Of a stretch of 64,000 nucleotides of DNA, positions 8,092 through 22,904 are shown piece after piece. The stretch's first letter is position 1. Each line of letters begins with the position of its first letter. Below the pieces are notes generated by a model that saw only the letters and a list, made by a program, of their open reading frames with translations, had not been told where the DNA came from and ran no database searches. The stretch is taken from NCBI GenBank assembly GCA_013365325.1, contig JABVXV010000141.1, positions 1 through 64,000 on the forward strand, read 5' to 3'. The DNA comes from Dipetalonema caudispina. Taxonomy: Eukaryota; Nematoda; Chromadorea; Rhabditida; Onchocercidae. A program made the translations under genes and the position numbers.

Positions 8092-11000
8092 CTGGAATTT
8101 AAAATATATAAAATAATGATATATCGAGTGATTTCGATAAGCTTCATCAAATTAATTTAGTTTAATAAATGAATTTCAATTTCATAAAAGTCTAGCTTAA
8201 TGAACTCAGTTTTGACATAAATAATTTTTTTTCGATCAATTCATAAAATGCCACCACCGAATCATTGATCTTTCAATAAGGTAATATTTCTACGTGGGTA
8301 ACGTGAATGATTGGTAATATAAATGAGTTTTAATCTTAAATTCAATGTGCATCGGTGAAGTAATCAAAATAAATTTTATAATTTCTTTTTTGTCTTAAGT
8401 TCGATGATTAATCAGAACTGTGAATGAACAAAGAAATTTATTGGGACGAATTTGTAAGAGACAGTTTGTGGCAGTGGACAAATTAGCCATGAAATGCACG
8501 ACTTTTTATGCGAAATTTGTTACAAAGTATTTTAGTCAAAGATCAAAAAGATATTTGATTCACAAAAAATCGAAATTAATCTGAGTTTTCTCTCTCTCAT
8601 TGAATAGTGTCAAATGCGAAACATAAAATATGCAAAAAATGATTCCTGAAATTATTATTTTCTAAACACCAACTTTACAAAAGCAAACTTTCGAAGTTAT
8701 TTTAATATTACTATGACAATCTATTGGCAATGTAACCTCAAATAATGTTTCAGTTGAGATTACAACATCAGCCCAAACTGGCTGTTTCTATTCTTCAATC
8801 TTAACCGCCTCAAAATACCGCCACACAATAGCGATATTTGAACATTTGGGATTATGCTCGATTGTATTTCGATACTATCCAGCCTTTTTTATTTTAAATG
8901 CTGTAGCAAACGTAATAAACCAATGCCATTAGCTATTTACACTGATTACTCCAAGAAGTTGAATCAGCGGTGTGATAGATATTGCATTCGATATACTTGA
9001 ACTGGTTATATTTCAGAATTCCGAAATTCGAAAAGGAGAAGAAATATGAGACATATATTCCCGATTGAATGTTAATTTATAGCCATTGAATTTATTCGGT
9101 TATACTTCAGTCTGGGGTCATTGAACGAAATTTTTGTTACAAAATATTGAGAAAAAGAAAGAAGAGTGAAAATCTAATCAGATCAAGAAAGTGCTGACAA
9201 AATGAATATAGGTGGATGATAGACTGCGGTCGTTGTTGAAAAAAATCGATTAAAATCACCAAAAGCACATGCAATTCAAAATCTTTGCAAAATGTTTCAA
9301 ATTGGAGAACAATTAGGAATTAACATTTGTACTGTTAAAAAATGTTTTCTTCAAGTGGCAATATATTATCCGTGCCAAGGTACATTTGATGAAAGTTATA
9401 GCTGATATAATAAACTTGAACAAATCTTTGGAAGAAGTAACTTTCCAATTTGTCATTTTCTTGTTTCTGCGTTAATATGAGTATTAATTGAATAGCCTGA
9501 AATTAAGAACTATATTCCGAATGTTCCAAATGAATATTTAATTAGTCTTTATGAATAAAAGAAAAAGAAAGCAACAAATACATAACGAAAGCAAAATTTT
9601 AGGATCCATACAGATCACTTAGCTTATTATTACCCTTGCTTAATATAGGATTGTAGCACAATGTGCTCTGTTATCTATCCTAAAAACATTTAATTTCACC
9701 GTTTGTCTGTGATAGATAATCAAAAAGGATTCCACGTCTTCAACTAAAATACAAATTTCTTCCACAATACTATCATCATCTTTCATCTTAAATTTAAAAT
9801 GAACAATGTTTTGTTATGACTGATACGGTATTAAGTACATTGAAATTTGTAACTTTAAAAAGTTTCGAACAAAGCATTTATATCTGTATGACAAACAATG
9901 AAAATTAAAAGTAGTTAAGCAGAAACAACTATGCTCACCATATGTTTATACTGTCAACAAGTCACTTCGAAATAAGTTTTTGTCACATGGGAAATTCCTG
10001 GCTGATCTCCTCGATATGAAATCTTATCCAAAAATAAAACCAATGCTTAACATTGATTTCCATCGAACAAGAAGTCGGGTACCAGTGAAATGCGCATGAT
10101 ATAATATGATCATGAAGGAATTGTTTCATTATTTACTGGAAGATCTCATTCTTGTAACAAAAAAAAAAAAAAGAATAGCTAAATGGAAATAAATGATGAA
10201 AGACACTTGGAATTCAGAGTTTTATCTTCTGAAAGTATTTTAATTTCAGCATTAAATCCCAGAAATTCTCTCCAGAAGTTCTCAAAATTACGCACGTTTG
10301 GGACCTTTCATATAAATTACAACTTCGCCAACTTTGTCACAGCTTCCCTTTACTTTGGTAGTACTACCATAATAATTACATTCAAATCAGTAACTTATTT
10401 TGAATATGAAACGGAATTCTCGAAAGTATACATTCCAATTTGACTCTTACAAAACATTAAATGATATGACATAATATGCAGGGGAAGACAATTTTCAGAA
10501 ATGGGATGGAAACAATTTTATGTAAGTATAGCATTAACGTATATTTTAACATTTGCATTTTAATATTTGCTGAATGTACTAATAGTTAGGATTATATTTG
10601 AATTAAATTACTAAGTAATTCTATTACCTTGACTGCTCATTTCTTTGAAGTGGAGAATTAAAATAGGCTAATGTTCTTAATTTCTATCCTTAATGTTCCG
10701 GAAGATTAAATTTCCTTTTTTTTTTTTGAAATGAGATTTATTTAATTGTGAAATATGACTAGTACAGTATGTATTACTCCTAGTAGCACTTATCAAAACT
10801 ATTAGTAACCAAACCGATTTGAAAGACATCAGCAAGTGTCATGATCATGACTTCTTGAATTTTAAAATTTTTTATTGATCTATTTTTAAATCATCTTGTT
10901 TCCCTTCATGTTGGCACAGTTTCGAAGGATAAGAATAATACAACATTAAAACATGTTTTTTTCTTTTTTTTTGCAATTTAAACAGTTTTTTGGAAAGAAT

Positions 11001-12590
11001 TTAAAAATTTTTCGAACCATAGGGTAATTTACAGTATATATGACAGATTTATTGGTATAATTTTAACCTAAATACTTGGTACTTGTAAAATTGACGTTGA
11101 CTAAAAAAATAGTATAAGCAACCTTGAACGAACTTCTGTGGCAGCTTACGAAATGATCGTTATGATAGAAGTTTTCATTTGTAGATAAGATGAATTATTT
11201 CCTAAGTTCAAATTCAATTAGGATTTTTTCCTGTCCGTCTCTTTACCTCTCACTACATTTATGTAATCATGTTGAAGAGTTAAATTTATTTTGTACCAAC
11301 TACTATCATCAAATTATTAAGTACCAGTAAACTGATCGGTTAGGATAACTAAATATTAGTTGCATAAAAGTTTTATAACCATATAAGAGTTAAAACACGT
11401 AACATGTCAGGTTTTGATAATCGATTTTATGCGAAGAAGGTGGAAGATAAAGTGATTGGAAATGTTTCGAATTACATATCCAAAGATCATTCAAGCATGA
11501 AGAAAGAATTGTGAATCAAAAGAAAAACAAATTAACGCAGTCCCACTACGATATCATATAATTATTTGAAATTGATCGTGCGTTGACAGAGAACTGTTGC
11601 AAGCAGTATCATGTCATTACTCATTAATTTATATTAATATATACTTTTACCAAACTAAAACCCCAAATTTGAATAATTTTCAGAGCGAAATTATATTTTC
11701 TCAAAGGTTGACAGTAAATAATTGATTTATATGTTTAGAAAATTTATTTGTTTGAAAATGTGAAGTAAGACTTAACATCTCGAATCACCAAATGATGATT
11801 TGATGGTGGGCTTTTTTCGCCAATTTCATTAAAACTATGATATTTTAAAGAAATGGATAAAACTTATCGTAGATGCTGAAATTCTACGATACTAAATAAA
11901 AGCTTGAGGAGAATGCATCATAAGAATTTCACGGTCGATTCCGAATATGAAGGAATATTAAATAATTCATTCTTTGTTAATATAATGCATACAAGCATTC
12001 AAAAATATAAAGTAATCAATATTGTAATTTGAACAATTTTTTACTAGAACCCGTAAATTTGTTATCAGATGAGCAGATAAGAAAATATTAATTCCATCTG
12101 GAACTTTTCAACTGTACTTCAAGTTTAAGTTCGACTTTTCTCGGGAAAAACATCTACTTTTCTTAAGTAACAAAATAGTAATGTAATTAGTGAAAACAAA
12201 AAAACCTACTTTTATAGATAAACGAAATAATAAACAAAAAATAATTATTTCCAAGTTGTGGCAAAAAAAAAGTTAAACTGAAAAAAATAAAATTCTACAA
12301 TATCCATGGTGAAATTACAAAGGAAAAAAAGAAAAAAAAAAAACATCAGAATACATCAGAAAATTACAATGAATTTAAGAAATTTATGTTTTAGTCAATT
12401 TCTTTCAACATTCTTGCTCATTTTTCAATTTATTTCAATACTTTAGTTTCTATTTCAATACGATTTATATTTTAAACAGTAATCCTTTATATTTTGTTAA
12501 TATTAGTTAAATATAGTTGATTTAAGAAAATGTGATTAATTTGAACATTCTTCTCGAGATAATCATGATCATATCAATGATCATACACTA
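8092..12590. other. Intergenic, no supported gene
   Basis: About 4.5 kb of AT-rich sequence between the small secreted-protein gene and the 3' end of hexokinase. Frames are short and lack coding character. Poly(A) runs occur at 10160, 10720 and 12240-12345. A faint coding-like stretch at 9230-9470 is treated as rejected. Confidence 0.5.
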
Positions 12591-15500
12591 TTATGGAGTG
12601 GATAAATGAATCACACCATTCTCTACTTCACCATTAAAACTGTCATAACTTGGTACATCACTTGACACCAAATTAACTTTTTGGTTCTCATTCATGGACT
12701 TATTGCTATTTTCTTTCATTTCAGATATTTGTTGAACATTTTGTCCCACCGCTACTACATGTTCATTAGTCTTGTATTGTTGTTGTTGTTCGTCCCGTTT
12801 GCTCAATCGTGCAATAATTGCTGTAATCAATGCTGCACCTTTACCACTACCATCAGCTGTTTGTAATAATTTGAACTGCAAAGATATTTAAAACTTTTTT
12901 CCCCGAAAACTAAATTATTGTCTCACATTCAAATTATATGAATTATAATAGAGTGAAAATCATCGAAAGGATTTTTTTTTTTTTCGGTGATTTCCACTCT
13001 ATTATTAATATGCTAAAATTATTCATCTGCCAATAAGAGAATCACTATTAAATATTATCATACAATAGTCCAAGGTAATTATTATTAATTCTTATAATTA
13101 GCAAAAAGGTATTAGTAACCATCATCAGTGATTCAACAAATTATTTTTTCATTTTAGCATGCTGGCAGGATTATTCATTTGGTCGTGAAAAATTCAATTT
13201 TAATTGGTCTAACAATTTTCCCACCTATTTTCAAAAAAAGGTAGGATTACTTATTATAATCGAATTACATATGATAATTATCACTATCCAATAGTGCTAA
13301 AGTTTATCAATGAAATATATACAACACTAACTTTAAGGCCCGGATCGACAAGCTCCTTCAATTTATCATTAACCCAGAAGTCGAAAAATGGATGATACTT
13401 GTATGTACTGCCATCTATTCCAACTACCATATTGTGTTTTCGGACACGATTTAATACACAGGCGATTGCTGCAAATTTTTAAATTACTTATAAAAATACT
13501 GAAATTTAAATTCTGAACCATTCTTGTAATCTTAATCTTCTTCACAGGCATAACTGTATTGTTCTATCTTTTATTTTATTTTAGAATCAAAGATTCTACA
13601 GCTTAAAGTTTTCGCTAATTATTTATGGTTAATGGTAACTGAGGGAATGAATGAAGGCAAAAAATGAAATAGAGGGAATTTCATCCATTTTCATTTCATT
13701 TCTTGTTTAAATCATTTTGTTTGTTTAAAAAATTATTGTTTTATTAAATTATTGCTTACACTTAGTCACTTGTAAATCACATGAAGTTAGTTTTATCAGC
13801 GGGCTAAAAAGAGGAAACCCAATCATTGATAACCTGATTCCTCATGGATATCGCAGCTTAATGTGAACTTCTCAGAGTGTGATTAATTCTTTTCGGCATT
13901 CTCTGGATAGGCTATAGTTTAGAAAGTTACCAGCAGCGCCAAGATTAGCTGATCGGCGAGAAACGACAACGCAAACCTCCCGAAGAAGTAGCATATCACT
14001 GAAGCTGTACTGATCAATACCCAATTCTCCTAGTATATCTCTCGTATGTACATATGATCCACTTTCATCTCTGAAATCCCATAAAATTATTTAATTATTT
14101 TTTAGTTTTACAAAACTTCCCTTGCTATTTAACCAGAATACCTATGGCACTACAGTAACAAGATCGATGCGACACATGCCGTAGATGATTCAAGTAAGGA
14201 TTAGATTGGATTATTGATAACTTAACCTTTGGCATACTAATCTCCGCAAATTGTTTGTGTGGGAGCAGAAGAAGTTGAACTAAGTTTCTTGCATCTTGTA
14301 GCAATTAGTATTTTACACATACAAATATCACACATGAAATTTTCATAATAAGATTTCATCAAACGTTTAGATGTGTGCGTGTAAGTTTTTACATGCGTAC
14401 GACATAAAAATGCCGTGACAAAATTTTTAAAAAGTATCATTTTCACTATTTCCCAAAAAAGTATTTTATAATTTTATTCTATTAAAACAAAAACTACTAC
14501 TAATTGACCAATCATTTCTTTCTGTTTTTTACTGAATTTTAAATTTTGTAAAATGAAAATTAAACTTTCACTTTGATAAAAATATTAATTTACACATTTT
14601 AAATAAGTTTACCTAAGAATTTCAGAGATATATTTGGTTGGAAAGGAATCTTGTTTGAAGAGAGTATCCGAACCTTTACCATTAAATAGAACACGTGCTC
14701 GTGTCAATTTCTCCAGAACAACACGCACTACTTCACCCATGCATTTTCCACCAACAAGTTTATCAAATCTGTAAATACATTATTAAATAAATCATATACA
14801 TCAAAAAGAAATATAAGAATGATATAATTTTTAATAAATTAAACTTATTTTAATATTAAAAAAACAATTAGTAAAGTAAATAAATCAAGTTCATGTTTTC
14901 TTTCCTATTTTGAAAAACAAACAGATTACATGATAGAATGTCAACAAATTTTATAATTGTACTAAAAGTCTCATTTTATTGATTGAAATGGACAGCAATG
15001 AAAAAAAAAAAAAAAGTGAAATGAAAGAAAAAAGCAAATATAACAAATGTAAATAGAGAATAGTGAAATAGTGAAGTAAAATACGTGTTTACGCCTGGAT
15101 GTTCAGAACGGCTATCGACAATTTTATCATATTGCGTTAATAAGTAATCAGCTTCAGAATGATCGCCAAAGCCACCCCATTCAGTATCGATGATCATTTT
15201 CGGATATTTGTAATCAGTTGTAGCTTTCGATAAACCATATTTGATTTTTGATGCATCTTCCATATATGAAGCATTGGTACCAGTTGCTGGAATGATATAT
15301 TCAATTTTTTTTTTTTTTTCCTTCTGTTAACTCTTTTATTTTAAGTCATTCACTAATTTAATTACATTAAAAAAATCAGTAAAAAGAAAAAATTCATGAA
15401 AATATTCTATCTGTAACTCACCAATAATAACACCAACGTGACATTCACCACCACTTTCATGAGCAGCTGCTACCATGGTACCAACAGTATCATTAATTAA

Positions 15501-18365
15501 TGCTATTACTTTCACTTTGATATCCTACGAACAATCGCAGAATGCAAGGAAGAAATGAAATAAACAAATTTAAAGCTGATGGAAAAAAATTTGGCAGCAG
15601 CTAATTACTCTAATAATTTATCCAATTGATTCATTAAATCTGCCCAAATTCTCCAAAAAGTTGCAGGGAAAAAAATTTCCCTTTGGAACAATTTCCAAGT
15701 AATTTATGATATAATTTCAACAATGGAAATTTAATTTCCAATGATAAGCATGTTAAATTACATACATTTTGAAGAAAAAAAAAAAATGAAATAAAGAAAA
15801 AGCTTACACCCCTTCTGGCGATAGATTGTTCAAGAAGTTCCACAACATCTTCTCCAACTACTCCTGTTGTTTCAAAACCTTTTGTCCATCTAAATATTTT
15901 TCCGTATAATTAAAATTGTTTGCCAATTTCCTTTTTTTTTGAAACAAAATAATCAATTATTTTGATGAATTTTTTAGATATGATATTGCCAACCTGAGTA
16001 ATGTAGCGGAACGTAAATTTTTCTGATCACATGGATACGAAAATGTAAATCCCACCGGTAGGTCATCATTTTGAATACCTTTTTCAATCATGAATTCTGC
16101 TAAGCATTTTGTTATGTAATCGAACAGCTTAAAAGAACATGAGCCTAAAGATAAATTTAAATTGTATCTCATTCGTTGAATTAAATGAAAAAAATTATGA
16201 TGAGCATGTTAATTCGTACTTTCAATTTTAAGTTTAACTTCATTCAGTGAGATTCTAAATAGTTATAGTATCGATTAAGTAGAGGAATATTTGTATTTTA
16301 TCAATCACTTAGAGATTTTTTTTTTCTTTTAAAAAATCAACTGACAAATATTCCATTCTTTATACAAACGAAATACTGGAATGGATAAAGATCAACCTGT
16401 TCACCGGTACCACGCATAGCCCAATTTGGTACACGTGTATTGAATTGTTCCATTTTAAGCTCTTCACCCGGCATAATATCCATTAACATTACACGCAGAT
16501 TTGTACCACCCAAATCCATTGCAATAAATCGACCTTCTTCTGTAAAATTTCTGTAAGTATATCAATTAATATCTGAAATATGCCGAAAGAAAAAGAGATA
16601 ATTGAAAGTTAATGGAATTGGGTAGCGTAATAGATATATGCATATCTTTTCATGAGTGCTTATCTTCAGGAGAATTTATCATCTTCCTTTTAATTTTTGA
16701 AAAAATTTCTTAAATGTCAAATTTGCATATCACTTATAAACGCTGCACTTACTACAAAAAAAAAAAGAAAGGAAAGAAATTCAGCTAAGAAAACCTCTCT
16801 AATAGAAAATATTGTTTTGATAAATCGTCTAAATAATGATGATATAAGATTCAAGTCTATGTCTAACGTGATCGTGAAATTTTGACGATATTGTCTTGGA
16901 GATGAAACTATTTGTATAAGTGATCAAGACTATTCTTTAATCGATGTAATGCATTTCCTAATCAGTTACGGTCGAAAAAAGTTTACGATATCAATCGTGA
17001 ACTGATTGCGCTACCGGTTTAGACTATCGGTGATCTTGAATAAAGAAAAACAAATTTTCCAACAGCAATGAATAATAGGAAAAATGGAATGATGGAAGAA
17101 ATGGTAAGATAGTAAAGTGCATAAGGATTAATCATCTATTCATCTTTAAATTTTCAATTCTCATTCAATTGCTTTAGTATTGTCATTTTTTTAAATATAG
17201 ATGTCATATAGTTGATTGTAATTGCTGGTGTAATTAGCTGAGCGACAAACTTTTTTTTCCCGTAAAAGGAAGTTTATAGCCAGTAGATAATATTATTTTA
17301 TGGATTCTATTATTTTTTAATTAACTTACACTTCTTCTCTTCTTTGTTATTTAATTTTCAAATTATTATTTAATAACATTCAGTTTGCTGCTACTGTTTA
17401 AGGTCCATCTGATTGAATTATTCTTTCAATAAATCGGTAATTTAACGTTAAAAAAGATTGCATAATGATCTTAGAAGTGATTAGTGCCAGTGAAAGCAAA
17501 TGAAAAACTTATTCATCGAATTTTTCATGAAAATTTCTACTAATTTGTCACAAATTAATGAAAGCTATAAAATATCTCATTTTTAAGAAACTGAACAGAA
17601 CTTCCAAAAAAGTCGATAAAGCAGTAACCTGTTCCATCAGGTAACTCAGGTACAAAAGATGGTAACATTGATACGGTGCTACTGTTAGGTCCACCTTCGA
17701 GACCCTTGTCCATATTATGAGACATATGTGTCATCATTCGTCGAAGCGTTTCATTCGATAATTTGAATTCTGCCATCACTGTTTCCAGCTAAAATTTACG
17801 AAATTTTCTATTTTTTTTCTTCTCACAATTAATAGTGGTGTAAATTAAATGAGTATAAACATAACGGTTTATCGAAAGAACACTAATTTATAGTATTTAA
17901 GATCAAATTATCAAGCAGTATGATCCATCTCAAGATAATGATACAAGCATCCATATTACATAGTTTGCCCACTTAAATTATTCATTCATTCTATCAAATC
18001 ATTTTCATGCGCCATTTTTTCGATAAAAAAAAAAAAAGAAAAAAAAGAAGAAAAGAAATTATAATGTTTAGACAATAACAATAATACTTTCTTTTGAAAT
18101 GATTTAAAAATTCGCAAAAAAGTTGAAATATTTGATATTGTCTGAATTTAAAAAAAAAAAAAAAATTCCATCAAAAAAATGTATGAATGAAATAAAAGTA
18201 TACCGAAATTTGTGGTTCATCTAAATTAAAACTTTTCTGGATTTTAGCACTTGTTCCACATTCATCGGGTGTTCCTTCCACAGAGCACTCATCACTTTCC
18301 TCTTTATGCTGTAAACTATTCCGCCAATATCGGAATGCGCTTGTAAGCGTCAGCAATCCTAACAT
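12591..18365 (-). CDS. hxk: Hexokinase
   Basis: ATP-dependent hexose phosphorylation, the first step of glycolysis. Eleven exons: 18365-18204, 17788-17629, 16539-16397, 16127-15994, 15889-15808, 15524-15422, 15286-15085, 14768-14613, 14070-13931, 13468-13332, 12875-12591. All phases close, giving 567 residues. Motifs in order: DLGGTNLRVM (about 115, phosphate loop), FTFSYPC (about 182), WTKGFETTG, ALINDTVGTM with the catalytic Asp, GTGTNASY, EWGGFGD, RRSANLGAA and ADGSGKGAAL near the C-terminus. The kinase core is intact. There is about 100 residues of N-terminal extension and a tail of about 75 residues rich in Gln, Asn and Ser (EQQQQYKTNE), so the protein is longer than a 450-460-residue single-domain enzyme. 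The start is the first Met after a 3' splice site (TTATTTTAG, about 18384). Several donors are weak (GTTACT, GTTGAT). Confidence 0.95.
12941..13009. repeat. Imperfect inverted repeat in the last hexokinase intron
   Basis: The arms 12941-12968 and 12981-13009 are near-complementary (AATAGAGTGAAAATCATCG against CGGTGATTTCCACTCTATT) around a poly(T) loop. It could form a stem of about 28 bp in the RNA, or it may be a small palindromic insertion. Confidence 0.75.
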
Positions 18366-18588
18366 TGATAATCGTTTTTTAATCTAAAATAATGACATTA
18401 TAATTGCAATATAATGAATAATACTAAATTGATAACCATAAGTTAAATATAATGTCCAAGTAAATGATTAAAAAAAATTTCAAGAAAATTTGCGAATAAT
18501 TGAAAAATTGCAAGAAATTAAGAGTAAATTGAATATCACGAAGTTAATTTGTAAGTAATTTTATTCACAATATAATTCTATCTACAGT
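18366..18588. other. Hexokinase 5' flank
   Basis: AT-rich upstream sequence of the minus-strand hexokinase gene. A probable spliced-leader or 5'-UTR acceptor (TATTTTAG on minus) is near 18384. Nothing else is recognised before the solo LTR. Confidence 0.4.
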
Positions 18589-19184
18589 GAAAGTTGATTG
18601 ATTTTCTGGCTGATTTCTGATTTGTGTTGGTACAGAGAATCGAACCAGTAATTTTATTCAGAAATATAATATCAACAGTAGAATAGAGTCAGGATAACAG
18701 ACAATGATTGAATTTGAGGGAGTTCGATCAGATAGCGTTTGATCGGATTCAACCCAAGTTGGATGTTTCTAGAAGGTCGGGAGGTAGATCGGTAAGTAGG
18801 TGAGTAAGGTAATGGATGTGGTCTTGAAGAGGCATTGTTTTAACCCTATCGTAAGCATATGACACAAAGGACAATGTGTTACAACCCTAACTTAAGCATA
18901 TGAAACAAAGGACACACATTGTTGCAATCTTATTTAAGCACATAAACAAAGGACAGTGCGTTGCTGTCGGATCTGATTTAAGCATATCCTAACCACAAAT
19001 GACAAAGACGTATTGTGTTAATATCTCATCTTAGACAAGGATGAGTATAAGTTAAATGATTTATATTAACAATGAAATAAATTGGTTCATTACTAAACGA
19101 AACATTAATTACTTTAATTACAAGAGATATATTATTCCATCCTTCGCGAAAGTCATTCCCATAACTTTCGTGATACTATCTGTA
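18580..19184 (-). mobile_element. Solo BEL/Pao LTR
   Basis: 18589-18790 is a close copy, in parallel orientation, of 6568-6769 and matches 3575-3750 in reverse. No gag or pol is adjacent, so this is a solo LTR. Read on minus, it probably starts TGTTACAGATAG at 19184 and ends CTTTCACTGTA near 18584. Sequence beyond 18790 differs from the other copies, so it represents another subfamily. TATCT occurs at both borders (near 18580 and 19172) and may be a target duplication, which would move the outer border slightly. Confidence 0.8.
18852..19022. repeat. Four tandem ~42-bp repeats inside the solo LTR
   Basis: The core TAAGCATATGAAACAAAGGA recurs with changes at about 18852, 18893, 18935 and 18979, so units are 41-44 bp. 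It lies in the probable U3 of the minus-oriented LTR, where enhancer repeats are common. Confidence 0.75.
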
Positions 19185-22100
19185 ACATCTTATAGTGATA
19201 TAAGGAAGATAACTTGATCTAGGCCAAGTTAGGTTAGCATTGAATGAAATCAAAGTTATCATCCTTTTTTTTTATCCCAAAAAAAGAGCAACAAATTAAC
19301 AAAATTTAATGTTGGAATTGCTTAGATAATTGAAAAAATTGATCCAATTAATTTTTAGCCTTGCTGAGCCACTTTTTTTGATAGTTAGCATCAAAGTTCA
19401 CGAAAGATTTTTTAAATTGATACTTAGAACGGCTTGGATATTTGTTAAAATTATTTTATATCCACTTGAAACATTCAAGAATTTAAGAAGAAACTTTTTC
19501 ATTTCTCTTAACCTGAAGAAATCAGTATAAATGAAAGGAAAATCTACACAAGTGAATGATGGACGGAAAACAGAATGAGCGATCATCTGGAAAAAAAAAT
19601 TTCTATCAGAAAGCATTTTTTAGTTTTCAAAAATTTCCAGAAAACTTTTGCTGAAATTTTTTTCGGAATGTATAAATTTAATAGTTGAAACGAAAAGATC
19701 GATTAAACGGGAAAAATTTATCATCTTCATATATGTGTTAGTATTAAAATAAATAAAGAAATTGTCTTTGTAGCTATATAATAATGGTTGATTTCTTTAA
19801 TGGTACTTCGTCTAGTTCCATTTTTTATTTTATTTAAAAGGAAAATCAGACAAATAATTCAATGAAAAATCCAAGAACCTATAGAAAAAAAATTTCAATT
19901 TATGAAAAAACTAATATTTTCCTTAGCTAAATCTCATTATGTTTTACTGTTCATATTGTTCGTTTGGTTCATCTTTTTCTAAAATAGGCATTGGATAGGA
20001 TGTGCTGGCTGTTAAAGATTACAAAAATTTAAGATCAAACCGAAATAAAATGTAGAAGGATTAAATGGGACAAAAGTAGCAAAAAAAAAAAAAAAAATTA
20101 ATATCAAATAAAATGTATGTATTATGGATCAAATTTAGAAAAAAAATTATTTATCCAATTGAAATTTAAAAAAAAATCGGTTTCAACAGTTGAAGTGATA
20201 GTAATTAAGCTGCATTAATTGTGTTTCTCAAAAACTTTGACGAAGTTATAATATAAACGTGCTATTTCCTTCTTGATAATGTGACTAAATTCCAAAAATG
20301 ACTATAAAGCGATAAAGCTAATCTTGAATGCATTTTGAAAAGCTGTGAGATGAAATCATCGCAAGGTCTACTAAAATAATGTTACTTAAGCAATCTTAAG
20401 TATTAAGAATTGCTAATGATAGGATTGGATAATGAATTCGAATTATCTTTTAATTAGAATAACAATGTTACAAGTTATTTTAGCAACATATAACATGAAA
20501 CAATACATGAGAGAGATCTAATTTGTGCTAATGAGATTCATATAAAATAAAAGAGTTTTGAATCAGATTCTTTCTCCTATCTAAAAAATTTAATGATGTA
20601 AAACAATGGTACTTCACACAAACAATCCAGTGGATGAAATTATTGTTAAAGGATGAAAGATGATGGACAATCTTCAACCTTTTGATTGCTTCCAGTCATT
20701 TGTCTGCACTTTTATACTTCTTCCGTTATCGTTCAACAAATTTTCCATCTTTCCTGTTGCTCATTTCAAAAAAAGACAAAAAAAAAAAAAAAAAAAAAGA
20801 GAAAATGAAGAGAAAATGCCGATTGTATCCTAAATCAAATTCTCTAAACTTTTCGATGCGTAAATAACTTCTGATAGACTCAACAACTGATGTATTTTTT
20901 TTTTATTTTAACGTGAAAATTTTAATCAAGCTAATTGTTACAAGTATCCGTGTGCGTATATATATATATATATATATGTGTGTCTGTTTGTGTGTACCAT
21001 TGGATACATTAGTTGTTAAAGAATGGTATACTTTAAGAAAATGCTTTTTATTAATAGCAAAACTCTGCTATTGACTGAGAAAATTTGCTGAGTTAATAAC
21101 AGAAAGAAAATTACACTTTTAAAAGATTCAGTTATTGCTAATGTCAATATCAAATATATGAAAAAGTGATGAGATAGGATGGAAAAGATTTAAATTTAAG
21201 TATTTTGCTTTTTTCCTCTTTTTTTCTTTGTTCCTTTCTTTTCATTAAGTTTTTAAAATATGAAAAATTTGCAAAAAGAAAAAAGTTGACAAGTGAATAA
21301 CCATTTTTTAAATTTTTAATTAACATTTCAGCACACGATCATTTAGCGCTAAATTTGCACATCAAAGCATTAGCAAAATAATTAGTAGCAAATATTGGCT
21401 AGCACAAATTGATAAATAATTCTAAAAGCAATTATTGGGTGTTAATAATCAACTAGCAATATCAATGATAAACTAGAAATCAATGATTAAGTGATAAAAA
21501 ATAAGTAATAAACTACAATCGACAATGCATGGAATAATTTAATAATCAGTGAAAATCAATGATTGCAAAATTAGTAGTAATTACTTAATAACAATCAGTG
21601 GATATTATCTATTTTCCCCAGTAATGACATATATAATCATTTAGAAAATTTGAAATGATAATAAAAAGAAAGAAGAAATCTAATTGTAAGCGTAAGCATG
21701 CCTTTATTAATTATTAGGAAATGAATTTAAAAAGGAAATATTTGATAAGAAATTAGAAAAATATGAAGTAACGAAAAAAGAAAACTATCCAAACTTTCAC
21801 CCTTGCGACTGCGCCTCAATCAATTTTTACCCGTTATATAATTTAGAAAAACTAACGAGAAAGAAAATTATGGATGACAATAATGGACAGTGTTTAAGCG
21901 CTATCAATGATAACAGGTAAATGGAACAGATGATTAATAAAAATAGCGAATAGAATCCTACCGTTGATGAAATCATTCTTCTCAGCGATAAATATCAAGA
22001 AATATCAACCGAAAGTATTAGAACATTAAGCATGATGCGTTACATAGTATGTGATAACACCTTTTAAAATAATAAGTAAAATTAAAACTATCAGAAAAGG

Positions 22101-22904
22101 TATTGTAATAATTTCTTACAGGATACTAAATTAATCATGATGCTACTAAAAACTTATCGATCAATCGATGAAAAGCATTTTTGACGCATATGCAATATGT
22201 GCTCTACTTTTCTTTTTTTTTTTTTTTCAATCATTAATAATTTGAACGGAAAAAGAGTTTCAGAAGAAAGAAAAAAATTCTGAATAAACAAAAACTTTTG
22301 TCAATTTCAACAAGAAGAAAAACCAAGGAAAAAATATTTTCCACCTAACTAACGTCCTTACATACTTTTTAGCATTGTAAAATTTTTAAAACACCTCTAA
22401 CAACAAATGATATGTACCGTTTCTTGTTAAGGGGGAGGGGGGAAAAAAAGGAATGCAAACAGAGAAATAAGAAGCACTAAAATTGAAAAAAAAAAAAGGT
22501 TGAAGTGAACTATGTGCTCCATTCATTCCCGAATGAAAATATTATAGAATCGGGGGGAAAGGATAACTGACAAAAGTCGTTATCAATGATTCGAATTTTT
22601 TGCTTCAAACACTTTGGAAATGTCTTTTTTTTTTTTTTGTATGTATCGATTGCAAAAATGGTAGGAAAAATGATTCAAATTAATAGCAGTAGAAGTATTT
22701 TTGATATGTAATATATTAATTGGAACAATATATGAAATACTTCTATGTTAATTGGAATATTCATCAAAAATGGAAATATTTGTAAGTTGGAGAAATTATT
22801 TATCAAAGGCTTCTATGATGTTGTTTATGTGAAAATAAGAGTGTATCAACGGTTGGCATTGCAAATGATTCTAATTCGTAAGGTTTACGTCACTTCTGAA
22901 CTTT

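Noticed and set aside
9210..9700. Coding-like text with a helix-turn-helix flavour (EQLGINICTVKKC) on +
   Set aside because: Broken by stops, without start or splice signals, and matching no family I can name. Too weak to call even a pseudogene.
10486..10522. Mini-exon pattern: TTTTCAG, ATG, seven codons, GTAAGTATA
   Set aside because: No downstream exon of any coding character was found, so the paired sites are probably chance.
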